From the NCBI RefSeq assembly GCF_002831565.1, contig NZ_CP025096.1, positions 2,953,027 to 3,017,026 on the forward strand: a DNA stretch of 64,000 nucleotides, written 5' to 3'. Numbering within the stretch: position 1 is the stretch's first letter; each line of letters begins with the position of its first letter. The translations under genes and the position numbers were made by a program. This DNA comes from Spirosoma pollinicola. Lineage in GTDB: Bacteria > Bacteroidota > Bacteroidia > Cytophagales > Spirosomataceae. Below the pieces are notes generated by a model that was not told where the DNA came from, made no database searches, and saw nothing but the letters and a program-made list of their open reading frames with translations. This document shows, piece after piece, positions 21,591-29,561 of the stretch.

Positions 21591-23123
21591 CTAAAACCGA
21601 TCCTCGTCTTCATCTTCTTCCTCACCACCAAAGCTGGTGCCGGGGTTGAACATAGAGCCGAGCAAGTCTTTGAACGACAGACCCGTGTCCATTGCTTTCT
21701 TACCAACCAAGGAATGTTCGGCAAGGCCATGCAACGCAAATTCCATCATGAACAGCTTTTCAGACTTGCCCAATCGTGGGTGGAACTGGTCAACCAGATC
21801 ATCGAGACCATCAATTGTGCGCAGTCGGGCTTCGTAGTCACGATTGGTTAATTCGTTGAGGAATTCCATCGTGTTACCGTCACCAAACCAATCTGTGATT
21901 TTTTTGTAGGGATTGCCGCGTTTATCTTTTTTGGCTTTTTCAGGATTCGGAAAATAGCCAAGAAACTGATTCCGGATCGCTTTACCGATCAGGTTTTGCG
22001 CAACAATAACCGGGCCTTCTACTTCGCCTTCATAGACCAGTTCGACTTTTCCACAAATGGCGGGCACAACGCCGTACAGATCGGCAATACGAACGAAGGT
22101 GTCTTTTTCGGCATTGATCAATACTCGTCGTTCAGCCGCCGAGAGTAAGTTTTCATAAGCCGAAATCGTCATCCTGGCCGATACCCCACTTTTAGAGTCG
22201 ACATATTCACTTTCACGAGCTTCGATGGCCACTTGCTCAATCAGGTCGGTAATCAGTTCATTGGTTTTCACCATGCTTTTCTGTTCGTTCTTGACAACAG
22301 CTTCCTGCATGGTGATTTTCTTCCCAATTTCTATCGACTTCGGATAGTGGGTCACGATCTGGGAGTCGATCCGGTCTTTCAGGGGTGTCACGATACTTCC
22401 CCGGTTGGTGTAATCTTCCGGGTTGGCCGTAAACACAAACTGAATATCGAGCGGCAGCCGAAGTTTGAAGCCCCGAATCTGAATATCGCCTTCCTGCAAA
22501 ATATTGAAGAGCGATACCTGAATACGGGCCTGTAAATCGGGCAGCTCGTTGATCACAAAAATACACCGGTGCGAACGGGGAATCAGGCCGAAGTGGATCG
22601 TCCGTTCGTCCGAGTAAGGGAGTTTGAGCGTTGCCGCCTTGATGGGGTCAACATCGCCAATTAGGTCAGCCACCGACACATCGGGTGTGGCGAGTTTCTC
22701 GGTATAGCGGTCGCTTCGATGCATCCACGAAATGGGCGTTTGATCGCCATGCTCGGCAATCAGATCAATGGCAAAACGCGAGAGCGGCTGCAACGGATCA
22801 TCGTTCAGTTCCGAACCGGCCACAACAGGGATGTACTCATCTAACAGATTGACCATCAGTCGGGCAATACGAGTCTTTGCCTGACCCCTGAGTCCCAGCA
22901 GATTGATGTGGTGCATGGACAGTATAGCCCGTTCCACGTCTGGAATAACGGTGTCTTCGTACCCCCATATACCCGGAAAAACGACTTCTTTTTCCTTGAT
23001 TCGGTCAATTAAGTTAGCCCGCAGTTCCTGTTTAATTGAATGGGTTTCGTAACCGGCGGCTTTTAGTTGACCAAGTGTAGAGATTGCTAGTAATTTTGAT
23101 GCTTTCAGGCTGCGGTAGCTCAT
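21591..23123 (-). CDS. MoxR/ChlI-type AAA+ ATPase
   Basis: A 510-residue AAA+ protein. The Walker A motif is GLRGQAKT (77-84), the A-K-T form typical of MoxR-like ATPases. Walker B is CIFVINE (187-193), with Asn where Asp is usual, and sensor 1 is FTANPED (about 232-238). A VTPLKDRIDSQI arginine-finger region follows. The last 60 residues are acidic, ending GGEEEDEDEDRF. Related Bacteroidota proteins are annotated as magnesium chelatase subunit-like, but no chlorophyll or cobalamin genes are present here. A chaperone-like role with the VWA protein encoded at 17819-18922 is more likely (inference). The gene is divergent from the IPT/TIG lipoprotein gene. Confidence 0.88.
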   Translation of the reverse strand: MSYRSLKASKLLAISTLGQLKAAGYETHSIKQELRANLIDRIKEKEVVFPGIWGYEDTVIPDVERAILSMHHINLLGLRGQAKTRIARLMVNLLDEYIPVVAGSELNDDPLQPLSRFAIDLIAEHGDQTPISWMHRSDRYTEKLATPDVSVADLIGDVDPIKAATLKLPYSDERTIHFGLIPRSHRCIFVINELPDLQARIQVSLFNILQEGDIQIRGFKLRLPLDIQFVFTANPEDYTNRGSIVTPLKDRIDSQIVTHYPKSIEIGKKITMQEAVVKNEQKSMVKTNELITDLIEQVAIEARESEYVDSKSGVSARMTISAYENLLSAAERRVLINAEKDTFVRIADLYGVVPAICGKVELVYEGEVEGPVIVAQNLIGKAIRNQFLGYFPNPEKAKKDKRGNPYKKITDWFGDGNTMEFLNELTNRDYEARLRTIDGLDDLVDQFHPRLGKSEKLFMMEFALHGLAEHSLVGKKAMDTGLSFKDLLGSMFNPGTSFGGEEEDEDEDRF

Positions 23124-23347
23124 TTGATAATTCTTAGTGAAGACTATCGGGTGAAAGGTGAAGAATAACGGTTAGTTTTTCGAGAATGTGCCAGAATGAA
23201 TCATACTTTATAATTCTTTTTCGTTCATATTCTGGAGTCTTCGCCCCCCCTTTCCTCTAACAGGCTTTATATGAAAATGGTTTTTAGACAGTCAAATTGA
23301 CTAATTTTACAGCCTTATGCCCGAGCTTGTACTCACCTGTTGCCTTT

Positions 23348-25132
23348 ATGAAATCAACATTCTTACTTTTCTTTCTTTGCATTCTATCGTTCAGTATTAG
23401 TAGTTGTCGGGTCCAGCATAGTCCGCCAGAATTAGTAAAGCTGTCTATTAATCAAGCGTATGTAGACCAGGCAATTACTGTAACTGGTTACCAGTTTGGC
23501 TCTTCACCATCTGTTATATTTGGCGCTGCTACTGTGGCTCCAATCGTTAGTAATGACGAAACAACGATTCGGCTAACGGTACCGCGTGTAGCACCCGGCA
23601 AAACCCAGATTCGGGTTCAAACCGAAGAAGGAACGTCAGATCCACTTCTATTTACAGTTCTTCAGCCGGGCCCTATTGTCAATTCAATTCAACCGACAAA
23701 CGGGCTGCCCGGCACAGAAATTATAATTACGGGCGACTATCTGAATCAGATCAAACGGATACGCTTTAATGACAGTGACGCTGTAATAAAAGATAGTACG
23801 GCTCAAAAGCTTACCATTGTTGTGCCGGTTACTGTGCCGCGTGGGCCAACGTTTCTATATATTGAAACGGTAGGGGGCGAAGTCGGGAATAGGTTTACGG
23901 TTGCGGGAACACCTCAGATCATCAGTGTAAGTCCTTTAAATACTAAACCCGGTGCGGAGTTGGTTATTCTTGGCAAGAACTTCACCGATGGCATCGTCAG
24001 TATTAACGGCTTGACGACCGATAAAGCATTGACGACCATTAAGGATACCGAAATTCGAACGATCATTCCGGCAACGGCAACATCGGGGAAAGTGGTGGTC
24101 AGGGTATTCGAAACATTGGTAGCCACCAGTACCGATACGGTGAAAATTTTTCAGCCGCCGTTTATTACTCACCTTCTTGCATCAGATGGTTATGCGGGCG
24201 AAAAAATTATAGTGGAAGGGAATAATATGAGTGAAGTGTCAACCTTCGCCATTGACAATGTACCGGCATCTTTCCGATTACTGAATAGTCGACAGGTTGA
24301 AGTTACCGTACCTGCCCTTCCCGCGTCGAAACAAGTGTCGGTGTCGGCAAGTGGTGTTGGCGGGAATACCTCGGCAACTGATCCATTCTTTTACTACCTG
24401 GCTCCTTCTGCGCTGGTTCTCAATCCGGCAAGGCAACTACCAGGCAAAAACCTTACCATTTCGGGTAAAGATCTTTACCGCATTACCAGCGTTACAATTA
24501 GCGGTATCACAGTACCCATTACCAGCCGAAATGAGGGAATCGATCTGCTGGTTGGCATTCCTCCAACGGCCGTTAGCGGGCCTGTGACCGTTACCAGCAA
24601 GGCGGGTACGGCATCTGCCCCTCTAACATTGGTTCAGCAAGCGGTAGTCACGGATATCATTCCCTTGAAAGCGCGGCCCGGTGAGCGGGTTGTTCTACGA
24701 GGCAACTTCCTGATGAATGCCCAGATTTTGTTCACCGGATCGGCTACAGCTGCGGCCGATGGGGGTAAAAATGAGGAAACCGAACGATGGGTAACGGTTC
24801 CTGCCGATGCCCAGACCGGCCCTCTAAAAGTAACGAACCTGACAAATACGACAATCACTACAACACCGTTCACGGTATTAAGGCTGATCTCAGCCGTAGA
24901 TTTTACTCTTAAAACGGGAAAAGTTGGCGACGAAATTATTCTGACCGGCCAGAATATGGCAACCGTTCAGGAAATTCGATTTAGCAATGGTGGTTCGGTC
25001 GCAGCCAAGTTTGTACTGGAAGGTACTACCGCCAGAGTGACCGTCCCGACTGGCGCAGTGACCGGCCAGATCTGCCTGACAAATGGTGCAGGAACATCCT
25101 GCACCAGTGCTATTTTTACCGTAACCAAGTAG
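23348..25132 (+). CDS. IPT/TIG-repeat lipoprotein
   Basis: A 594-residue predicted lipoprotein with lipobox SISSC (cysteine 20). The mature protein is a string of about seven IPT/TIG immunoglobulin-like repeats of 75-85 residues. Their recurring signatures are PGTEIIITGDYL, PGAELVILGKNF, AGEKIIVEGNNM, PGKNLTISGKDL, PGERVVLRGNFL and VGDEIILTGQNM, each followed by a strand ending in VTVP or similar. No catalytic domain is present. It is probably a surface-exposed binding or spacer protein. The ATG at 23348 is chosen because the lipoprotein signal starts there; a TTG-initiated extension from 23297 is unlikely. Its stop codon lies within a hairpin shared with the converging gene. Confidence 0.85.
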   Translation: MKSTFLLFFLCILSFSISSCRVQHSPPELVKLSINQAYVDQAITVTGYQFGSSPSVIFGAATVAPIVSNDETTIRLTVPRVAPGKTQIRVQTEEGTSDPLLFTVLQPGPIVNSIQPTNGLPGTEIIITGDYLNQIKRIRFNDSDAVIKDSTAQKLTIVVPVTVPRGPTFLYIETVGGEVGNRFTVAGTPQIISVSPLNTKPGAELVILGKNFTDGIVSINGLTTDKALTTIKDTEIRTIIPATATSGKVVVRVFETLVATSTDTVKIFQPPFITHLLASDGYAGEKIIVEGNNMSEVSTFAIDNVPASFRLLNSRQVEVTVPALPASKQVSVSASGVGGNTSATDPFFYYLAPSALVLNPARQLPGKNLTISGKDLYRITSVTISGITVPITSRNEGIDLLVGIPPTAVSGPVTVTSKAGTASAPLTLVQQAVVTDIIPLKARPGERVVLRGNFLMNAQILFTGSATAAADGGKNEETERWVTVPADAQTGPLKVTNLTNTTITTTPFTVLRLISAVDFTLKTGKVGDEIILTGQNMATVQEIRFSNGGSVAAKFVLEGTTARVTVPTGAVTGQICLTNGAGTSCTSAIFTVTK

Positions 25133-25158
25133 AGACGCAATTCCTTGCGTCTACTTGG
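25125..25158. terminator. Shared terminator hairpin containing both stop codons
   Basis: CCAAGTAG (25125-25132) and ACGCAA (25135-25140) pair with TTGCGT (25145-25150) and CTACTTGG (25151-25158), leaving a 2-nt bulge and a TTCC loop. The stop of the rightward gene (25130-25132) and that of the leftward gene (25151-25153) are base-paired to each other in this structure. Confidence 0.7.
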
Positions 25159-26086
25159 CTATTTGCCTGACCAGCACCTCGTTGATGCGAACGTAACTTT
25201 CGTGGGTCCACCCGGCAATGTGAGGGGTCAGCACAACGCGGTCGGACTCACGAAGAAAGTCAAACGATCGCTGCTGTTCCGGGGTGAGTTTGGCCAACTT
25301 CTCATTTTCCAGTACATCTAAACAAGCTCCCCGAATTTTTCCGCTTTCCAGCCCCCGCACAACAGCCGCCAGCGACGTAATTTCGCCCCGCGCAATATTT
25401 ATGAAGTAGAATGGCTTCCTGAACTGATCGACAAACGTATCGTTGATGAGCATTCGCGTTTCGCTAGTGAGGGGAATGTGCAGGCTCAATACATCGGCCT
25501 CTTCTATGATTTGCGCCAGCGTGGCTTCTTCGGCAAAGGCATCGCCGTAGTTGGTCAGGAATTTATCATATGCCAGCACCCGGCACCCAAAACCACTAAG
25601 GCGTTTAGCCGTAGCATTGCCGTTGTTTCCATAGCCAATTAGGCCAACTGTAAGTCCGCCAAGTTCGTAACCCCGGTTTCCTTCGCGGTCCCAAATACCC
25701 TGACGCACTTCGCGATCTGCTTTCAGAATATTCGCCAATAGGGCCAGCAACATCCCGACTACATGCTCGGCAACGGCGTCGCGGTTACCTTCGCCCGCAT
25801 GAAAAACCCGTATACCGCGTTTTTTAACTGCATCGAGATCAATTAAATCCAGTCCGGCACCGGCCCTGCCAATAAACCGTAGCGTTGGCGCGTGCGCTAA
25901 TACGGCCTCGTCGATAGTTGTTTTACTACGAATAATAAGCCCTTCGAAAGGAGAAATAGCAGTTATAAGCTCTTCCCGCGTAATTTTAGGTTGATAATCG
26001 TACTGAAAGCCTGCCTGATCGAGCATAGCAAAAAGCGACGGGTGCATTTCGTCGGCAATGAGAATAGAGGGTTGGTTCTGGGACAT
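25151..26086 (-). CDS. D-2-hydroxyacid dehydrogenase (phosphoglycerate dehydrogenase-like)
   Basis: A 311-residue NAD-dependent 2-hydroxyacid dehydrogenase. The substrate domain contains EGLIIRSKTTIDEAVL. The Rossmann motif is VGLIGYGNNGNATAKRL, and the catalytic Arg lies in INIARGE. The catalytic His is in LTPHIAGWT, with an intervening acidic residue in LDVLENE. The short form without a C-terminal ACT domain fits SerA-like or lactate/glyoxylate-type members, so the exact substrate is open. The ATG at 26086 gives MSQNQPSILIADEMH, which starts the fold properly; an upstream ATG at 26119 would add 11 residues. It is divergent from pdxA across an inverted repeat. Confidence 0.9.
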   Translation of the reverse strand: MSQNQPSILIADEMHPSLFAMLDQAGFQYDYQPKITREELITAISPFEGLIIRSKTTIDEAVLAHAPTLRFIGRAGAGLDLIDLDAVKKRGIRVFHAGEGNRDAVAEHVVGMLLALLANILKADREVRQGIWDREGNRGYELGGLTVGLIGYGNNGNATAKRLSGFGCRVLAYDKFLTNYGDAFAEEATLAQIIEEADVLSLHIPLTSETRMLINDTFVDQFRKPFYFINIARGEITSLAAVVRGLESGKIRGACLDVLENEKLAKLTPEQQRSFDFLRESDRVVLTPHIAGWTHESYVRINEVLVRQIAK

Positions 26087-26119
26087 CCGTTGGCTTTTCG
26101 TAACTTGCAGCGAATACAA

Positions 26120-26203
26120 TGAAAAATGTAGAATGAAAAGTGATGAATAAACACGAGTTTAGTTTATTCCGTTTGTTCATCGCTTTTCATTCTACATTTT
26201 TCA
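26120..26203. repeat. 33-bp inverted repeat between divergent genes
   Basis: Arms 26120-26152 and 26171-26203 pair with two mismatches (both T versus C) and an 18-nt loop. The element is AT-rich. It separates the start codons of the hydroxyacid dehydrogenase and pdxA, so it lies in the promoter region of both rather than at a 3' end. Confidence 0.85.
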
Positions 26204-26239
26204 CTAATTGCTAACTCTTGGCGAAACTACGAAAAGTAC

Positions 26240-27901
26240 ATGGAACAACGCCAATCCGAAGAATCGAACCCACCTCGTACGACTCCGTCTGCCGCACCGG
26301 CACCAGACCCTCGTTCACGAACTACACAGGAGGCCGAAACGGGTTCAACGTCAACATCACAGGCAGGTAACCAGCAAGAGGTACCTGCGCGCGAGAATCG
26401 CAATGGCGAACCACGCAGTAACGACCAACGCAACGGTGGCCAGCGAAATGATCGAAACCGCGATGGCGGACCACGCGATGGCGGACCACGCGATGGCGGA
26501 CCACGCGATGGCAGACCACCACGTGACGGTGGGCAAAACCAACGCGAGAATCGCTCTCAGAACAACCGCCCCGGTCGCGAAGAACGGCCTGCTGAACCAG
26601 AAAGCGCTGGTGAGCCGGGTGCGCCCCCAACCGACCGGCCAGAGCGCAGCCAACGGCCAAACCAGCCCAACCAGCGGCCTAAAAATCAGCGGGATGGCCA
26701 GCAAAGCAACAATCAGCGGCCCACCGAGAACCGGCAGCGCGATGACGCTCAACCCAATCGAAATCGGCCGGCGAACGATAACCGGAATGGCCAGCGTGAA
26801 TCCATTTCGAACGACCCGGAGCCACGACTGAATAACGACCTGTCGGGGCAAGTCACAGAAAACATGGGGCGGGAAGATCGGTTGGTCATCGGTATTTCGC
26901 TGGGTGATTATAACGGTATTGGACCTGAGGTAATCCTGAAAGCGTTGCAGTATAATCGCTTACAGAAGATTTGCACCCCCGTTATTTACGGCTCCATGCG
27001 GATCTTGAACCGGTACCGTAACCTGTTGAACCTGAAAGACTGGAACCTGAACGGTGCTCAGTCAATCGGTCAGATTAGCCATAAACTTACGAACGTCATT
27101 ACGTGCTGGCCCGACCAGAATCAGGATATTCAGCCAGGGCAGGTAACCGCCGACGCCGGGCAGGCAGCTTTCGCGTGTTTACAGCGGGCGGTGGACGATT
27201 TGAAAGCCGGAAAGCTGGATGCGCTGGTTACAGCACCTATCAATAAAAATAACATCCAGTCGGAGGAGTTCAAGTTTCCGGGTCATACCGAGTACCTGGC
27301 TCAGGAATTCGGCGTGCAGGACAACCTGATGTTTTTGGTCAGCCAGAGCCTTCGCGTGGGTGTGGTAACGGGTCACGTGCCGTTGGGGCGCGTTCGGCAG
27401 AACATCACCCGCGAACGAATAGCGCAGAAATTAAGCCTGATGATGCGGTCGCTAAAACAGGATTTTGGCATCGAAAAACCCAAAATTGCGGTACTTGGGC
27501 TGAATCCCCACGCTGGCGAAGAAGGGTTGCTTGGCACGGAGGAAAATGACATCATCAAACCGCTTATTGCCGAATGGCGCAATAAAGGTCAGTTGGTGTT
27601 TGGCCCCTACCCTGCCGATGGCTTCTTTGGCACACGAGCTTATTTGAAGTTCGATGCGGTGCTGGCCATGTATCATGATCAGGGCCTGATTCCGTTTAAA
27701 GCGATTGCCTTTGAAGAGGGAGTCAACTTCACAGCGGGCATGTCGGCAGTTCGTACGTCGCCCGATCATGGCACGGCCTACGATATTGCCGGAAAAGATC
27801 TGGCCGATGAGACATCTATGTTACAGGCGATTTATACCGCCATTGACGTTGCCCGAAACCGAAAAGAGTACCTGGAACTGGAAGCAGGCGCATTAAAGTA
27901 A
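26240..27901 (+). CDS. pdxA: 4-hydroxythreonine-4-phosphate dehydrogenase with long disordered N-terminal extension
   Basis: Residues about 209-553 are a complete PdxA. It has GISLGDYNGIGPEVILKAL, VTAPINKNNI, and the three metal-binding histidines H349 (FPGHTEYL), H424 (NPHAGEEG) and H479 (MYHDQGLIPF), followed by RTSPDHGTAYDIAGK. The enzyme oxidises 4-phosphohydroxy-L-threonine in the DXP-dependent pyridoxal phosphate pathway. Residues 1-208 are unusual: almost free of hydrophobic residues, rich in Arg, Asn, Gln, Pro, Asp and Glu, with four RDGGP-type repeats (residues 74-93). The frame is continuous with no stop. An internal ATG at 26864 (M209) could alternatively initiate the enzyme alone. 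The downstream neighbour yicC is co-directional, 106 bp away. Confidence 0.9.
   Translation: MEQRQSEESNPPRTTPSAAPAPDPRSRTTQEAETGSTSTSQAGNQQEVPARENRNGEPRSNDQRNGGQRNDRNRDGGPRDGGPRDGGPRDGRPPRDGGQNQRENRSQNNRPGREERPAEPESAGEPGAPPTDRPERSQRPNQPNQRPKNQRDGQQSNNQRPTENRQRDDAQPNRNRPANDNRNGQRESISNDPEPRLNNDLSGQVTENMGREDRLVIGISLGDYNGIGPEVILKALQYNRLQKICTPVIYGSMRILNRYRNLLNLKDWNLNGAQSIGQISHKLTNVITCWPDQNQDIQPGQVTADAGQAAFACLQRAVDDLKAGKLDALVTAPINKNNIQSEEFKFPGHTEYLAQEFGVQDNLMFLVSQSLRVGVVTGHVPLGRVRQNITRERIAQKLSLMMRSLKQDFGIEKPKIAVLGLNPHAGEEGLLGTEENDIIKPLIAEWRNKGQLVFGPYPADGFFGTRAYLKFDAVLAMYHDQGLIPFKAIAFEEGVNFTAGMSAVRTSPDHGTAYDIAGKDLADETSMLQAIYTAIDVARNRKEYLELEAGALK
26459..26518 (+). repeat. 15-bp coding tandem repeat, four copies
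   Basis: Four consecutive copies of CGCGATGGCGGACCA (the last with one G to A change) encode RDGGP units in the disordered region of PdxA. Exact in-frame 15-bp units suggest copy number could vary between strains. Confidence 0.9.
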
Positions 27902-28007
27902 GTTATTGGTTAGTAGTTACTGGCTTATTAGTTATTAGCTACATGCCAACGCATTAATAACCAATAACCATTTACGACTAACCAATCAACTCAATAACCA
28001 AGAATCA

Positions 28008-28895
28008 ATGCTTAAATCAATGACCGGCTTCGGCAACGCAACAGTAGAGGCCGACGGCCTGTCTGTCACGGCGGAAGTAAAAACGCTGAATTCTAAATTT
28101 CTGGATATTTACTGCCGCATGCCCCGCCAGTTTTCCGACAAGGAAATTGAATTGCGGGCGTTGCTGACACATCAGCTGGAGCGTGGTAAAGTTGAGCTTT
28201 CGCTTAATTTGGCCCGCACAAATGCGATTCGGCCGGGCGTTACCATCAACCGACCTTTAGTGGCGGCTTATGTTTCTGATCTGAAAGAGACAGCCAATAC
28301 GATGTTAATGAGCATTCCGGATGGCGATGTGCTGCAAATGGCGTTGCAACAACCCAATGCATACCTGACCGAATCGACCGACCATTCGGCGGACTCTACA
28401 GACTGGTCAACGGTACTGGCGGCCGTTCAGGAAGCCATTCGGCGGTGCGATGGGTTTCGCAAACAGGATGGTGCGGTGTTGGAAAGTAAATTTCAGGAGT
28501 ATATAAAAATCATTACCGACCGGCTCGCCGATATTGAGGAACACGATGTTAAACGGATTCCGGCCGTTCGCGACAGGATGCGCAATTCGGTGCGTGAGTT
28601 ACTGGACAGCGAATCTTTCGACCAAAATCGCTTTGAACAGGAGTTGGTCTATTATGTCGAGAAATTTGACATATCGGAAGAGAAAGTCCGGCTGAATAAC
28701 CACCTCAGCTATTTTCTGGAAGTGCTGGCAACGGAAGAAGCCAACGGCAAAAAGCTGAATTTTATCTCGCAGGAAATTGGCCGCGAAATCAACACCATCG
28801 GTTCCAAAGCCAACGATGCATCCATTCAGCGGTTTGTGGTGCAGATGAAAGATGAGCTGGAAAAAATTAAAGAACAGACCATGAATGTGATTTAG
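28008..28895 (+). CDS. yicC: YicC/YloC family endoribonuclease-like protein
   Basis: A 295-residue protein matching the YicC family along its length. It has MLKSMTGFGNA at the very start, EVKTLNSKFLDIYCRMP, LERGKVELSLNL, then the C-terminal block EEKVRLNNHLSYFLEVL, GKKLNFISQEIGREINTIGSKA and IQRFVVQMKDELEKIKEQ. The family contains endoribonucleases implicated in small-RNA turnover in other bacteria; activity here is inferred from family membership. It is followed 5 nt later by the DNA glycosylase gene, so the two are very likely co-transcribed. The start is fixed by the family-typical MxxSMTGFG. Confidence 0.93.
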   Translation: MLKSMTGFGNATVEADGLSVTAEVKTLNSKFLDIYCRMPRQFSDKEIELRALLTHQLERGKVELSLNLARTNAIRPGVTINRPLVAAYVSDLKETANTMLMSIPDGDVLQMALQQPNAYLTESTDHSADSTDWSTVLAAVQEAIRRCDGFRKQDGAVLESKFQEYIKIITDRLADIEEHDVKRIPAVRDRMRNSVRELLDSESFDQNRFEQELVYYVEKFDISEEKVRLNNHLSYFLEVLATEEANGKKLNFISQEIGREINTIGSKANDASIQRFVVQMKDELEKIKEQTMNVI

Positions 28896-28900
28896 GACGT

Positions 28901-29539
28901 ATGCCTAAACTTACTCTCGACGTTTACCAGAACCACGATACAATAACCCTTGCCCAGCTTTTGCTCGGCTGCGAACTCGTTCACGAATCCGGCAGCGAAG
29001 GCAATACGGCAGGGATTATTGTTGAAACGGAGGCTTACCTGACCGACGATCCGGCTTGCCATGCCTACCGCCGACAAACGCCCCGAAACGCGGCCATGTT
29101 TGGCCCGCCCGGAACACTCTATGTGTACCAGATCTACAATCATTACAACTGCATCAATGTCGTTATGGGGCCGGAAGGCGTGGGCGAGGCCATCCTGATT
29201 CGGGCGCTCGAGCCCACAGAGGGGATTGACCTGATGGGCCTACGCCGAAATGAAGCCTTTAAAACCGGCTTTGAGCGGTACCGCAACAACACCATCGATT
29301 CAACCACTGCCGATGGGCAGCGTAACCTCGCCAACGGACCAGGGAAACTTACTATTGCGATGGGTATCAGCCGGACGGAGCACAACTTTACGTCGTTAAC
29401 AACGGGCGATATCTTTATTCGCGGACCCGTTCTGCATGATTTCGAGATGGTTACGACTACTCGAATCGGCCTGACGCAAGGGGTCGACTTACCGTATCGG
29501 TTTTATATAAGAGGAAATAAGTTTGTGAGTAAAAAGTAA
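28901..29539 (+). CDS. DNA-3-methyladenine glycosylase (AAG/MPG family)
   Basis: A 212-residue glycosylase of the eukaryote-type AAG/MPG family. Visible signatures: LAQLLLGCELVH, the catalytic GIIVETEAYLTDDPACHAYR with the active glutamate in VETEAY, TPRNAAMFGPPGTLYVYQIYNHYNCINVV with the intercalating tyrosine region, AILIRALEPTEGI, and GPGKLTIAMGI. It excises alkylated bases such as 3-methyladenine or hypoxanthine from DNA. The gene starts 5 nt after yicC. It converges on the large histidine kinase gene, with only 22 nt between the stops and no clear terminator there. Confidence 0.93.
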   Translation: MPKLTLDVYQNHDTITLAQLLLGCELVHESGSEGNTAGIIVETEAYLTDDPACHAYRRQTPRNAAMFGPPGTLYVYQIYNHYNCINVVMGPEGVGEAILIRALEPTEGIDLMGLRRNEAFKTGFERYRNNTIDSTTADGQRNLANGPGKLTIAMGISRTEHNFTSLTTGDIFIRGPVLHDFEMVTTTRIGLTQGVDLPYRFYIRGNKFVSKK

Positions 29540-29561
29540 AAAGCGTTGCATTACCAACTGG

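Noticed and set aside
21591..23123. The AAA+ protein considered as a true magnesium chelatase subunit
   Set aside because: There are no tetrapyrrole, chlorophyll or cobalamin genes nearby, and the A-K-T Walker A form fits the MoxR-like group better.
26459..26518. Short regular repeats considered as a CRISPR array
   Set aside because: Units are 15 bp, directly adjacent without spacers, and encode an in-frame peptide repeat. No cas gene is present.
26208..26831. A 207-codon open frame overlapping the pdxA extension in another frame
   Set aside because: It is open only because the repeat-rich, stop-poor DNA of the extension lacks stops in several frames. It has no homology, and the pdxA frame continues into a real enzyme.
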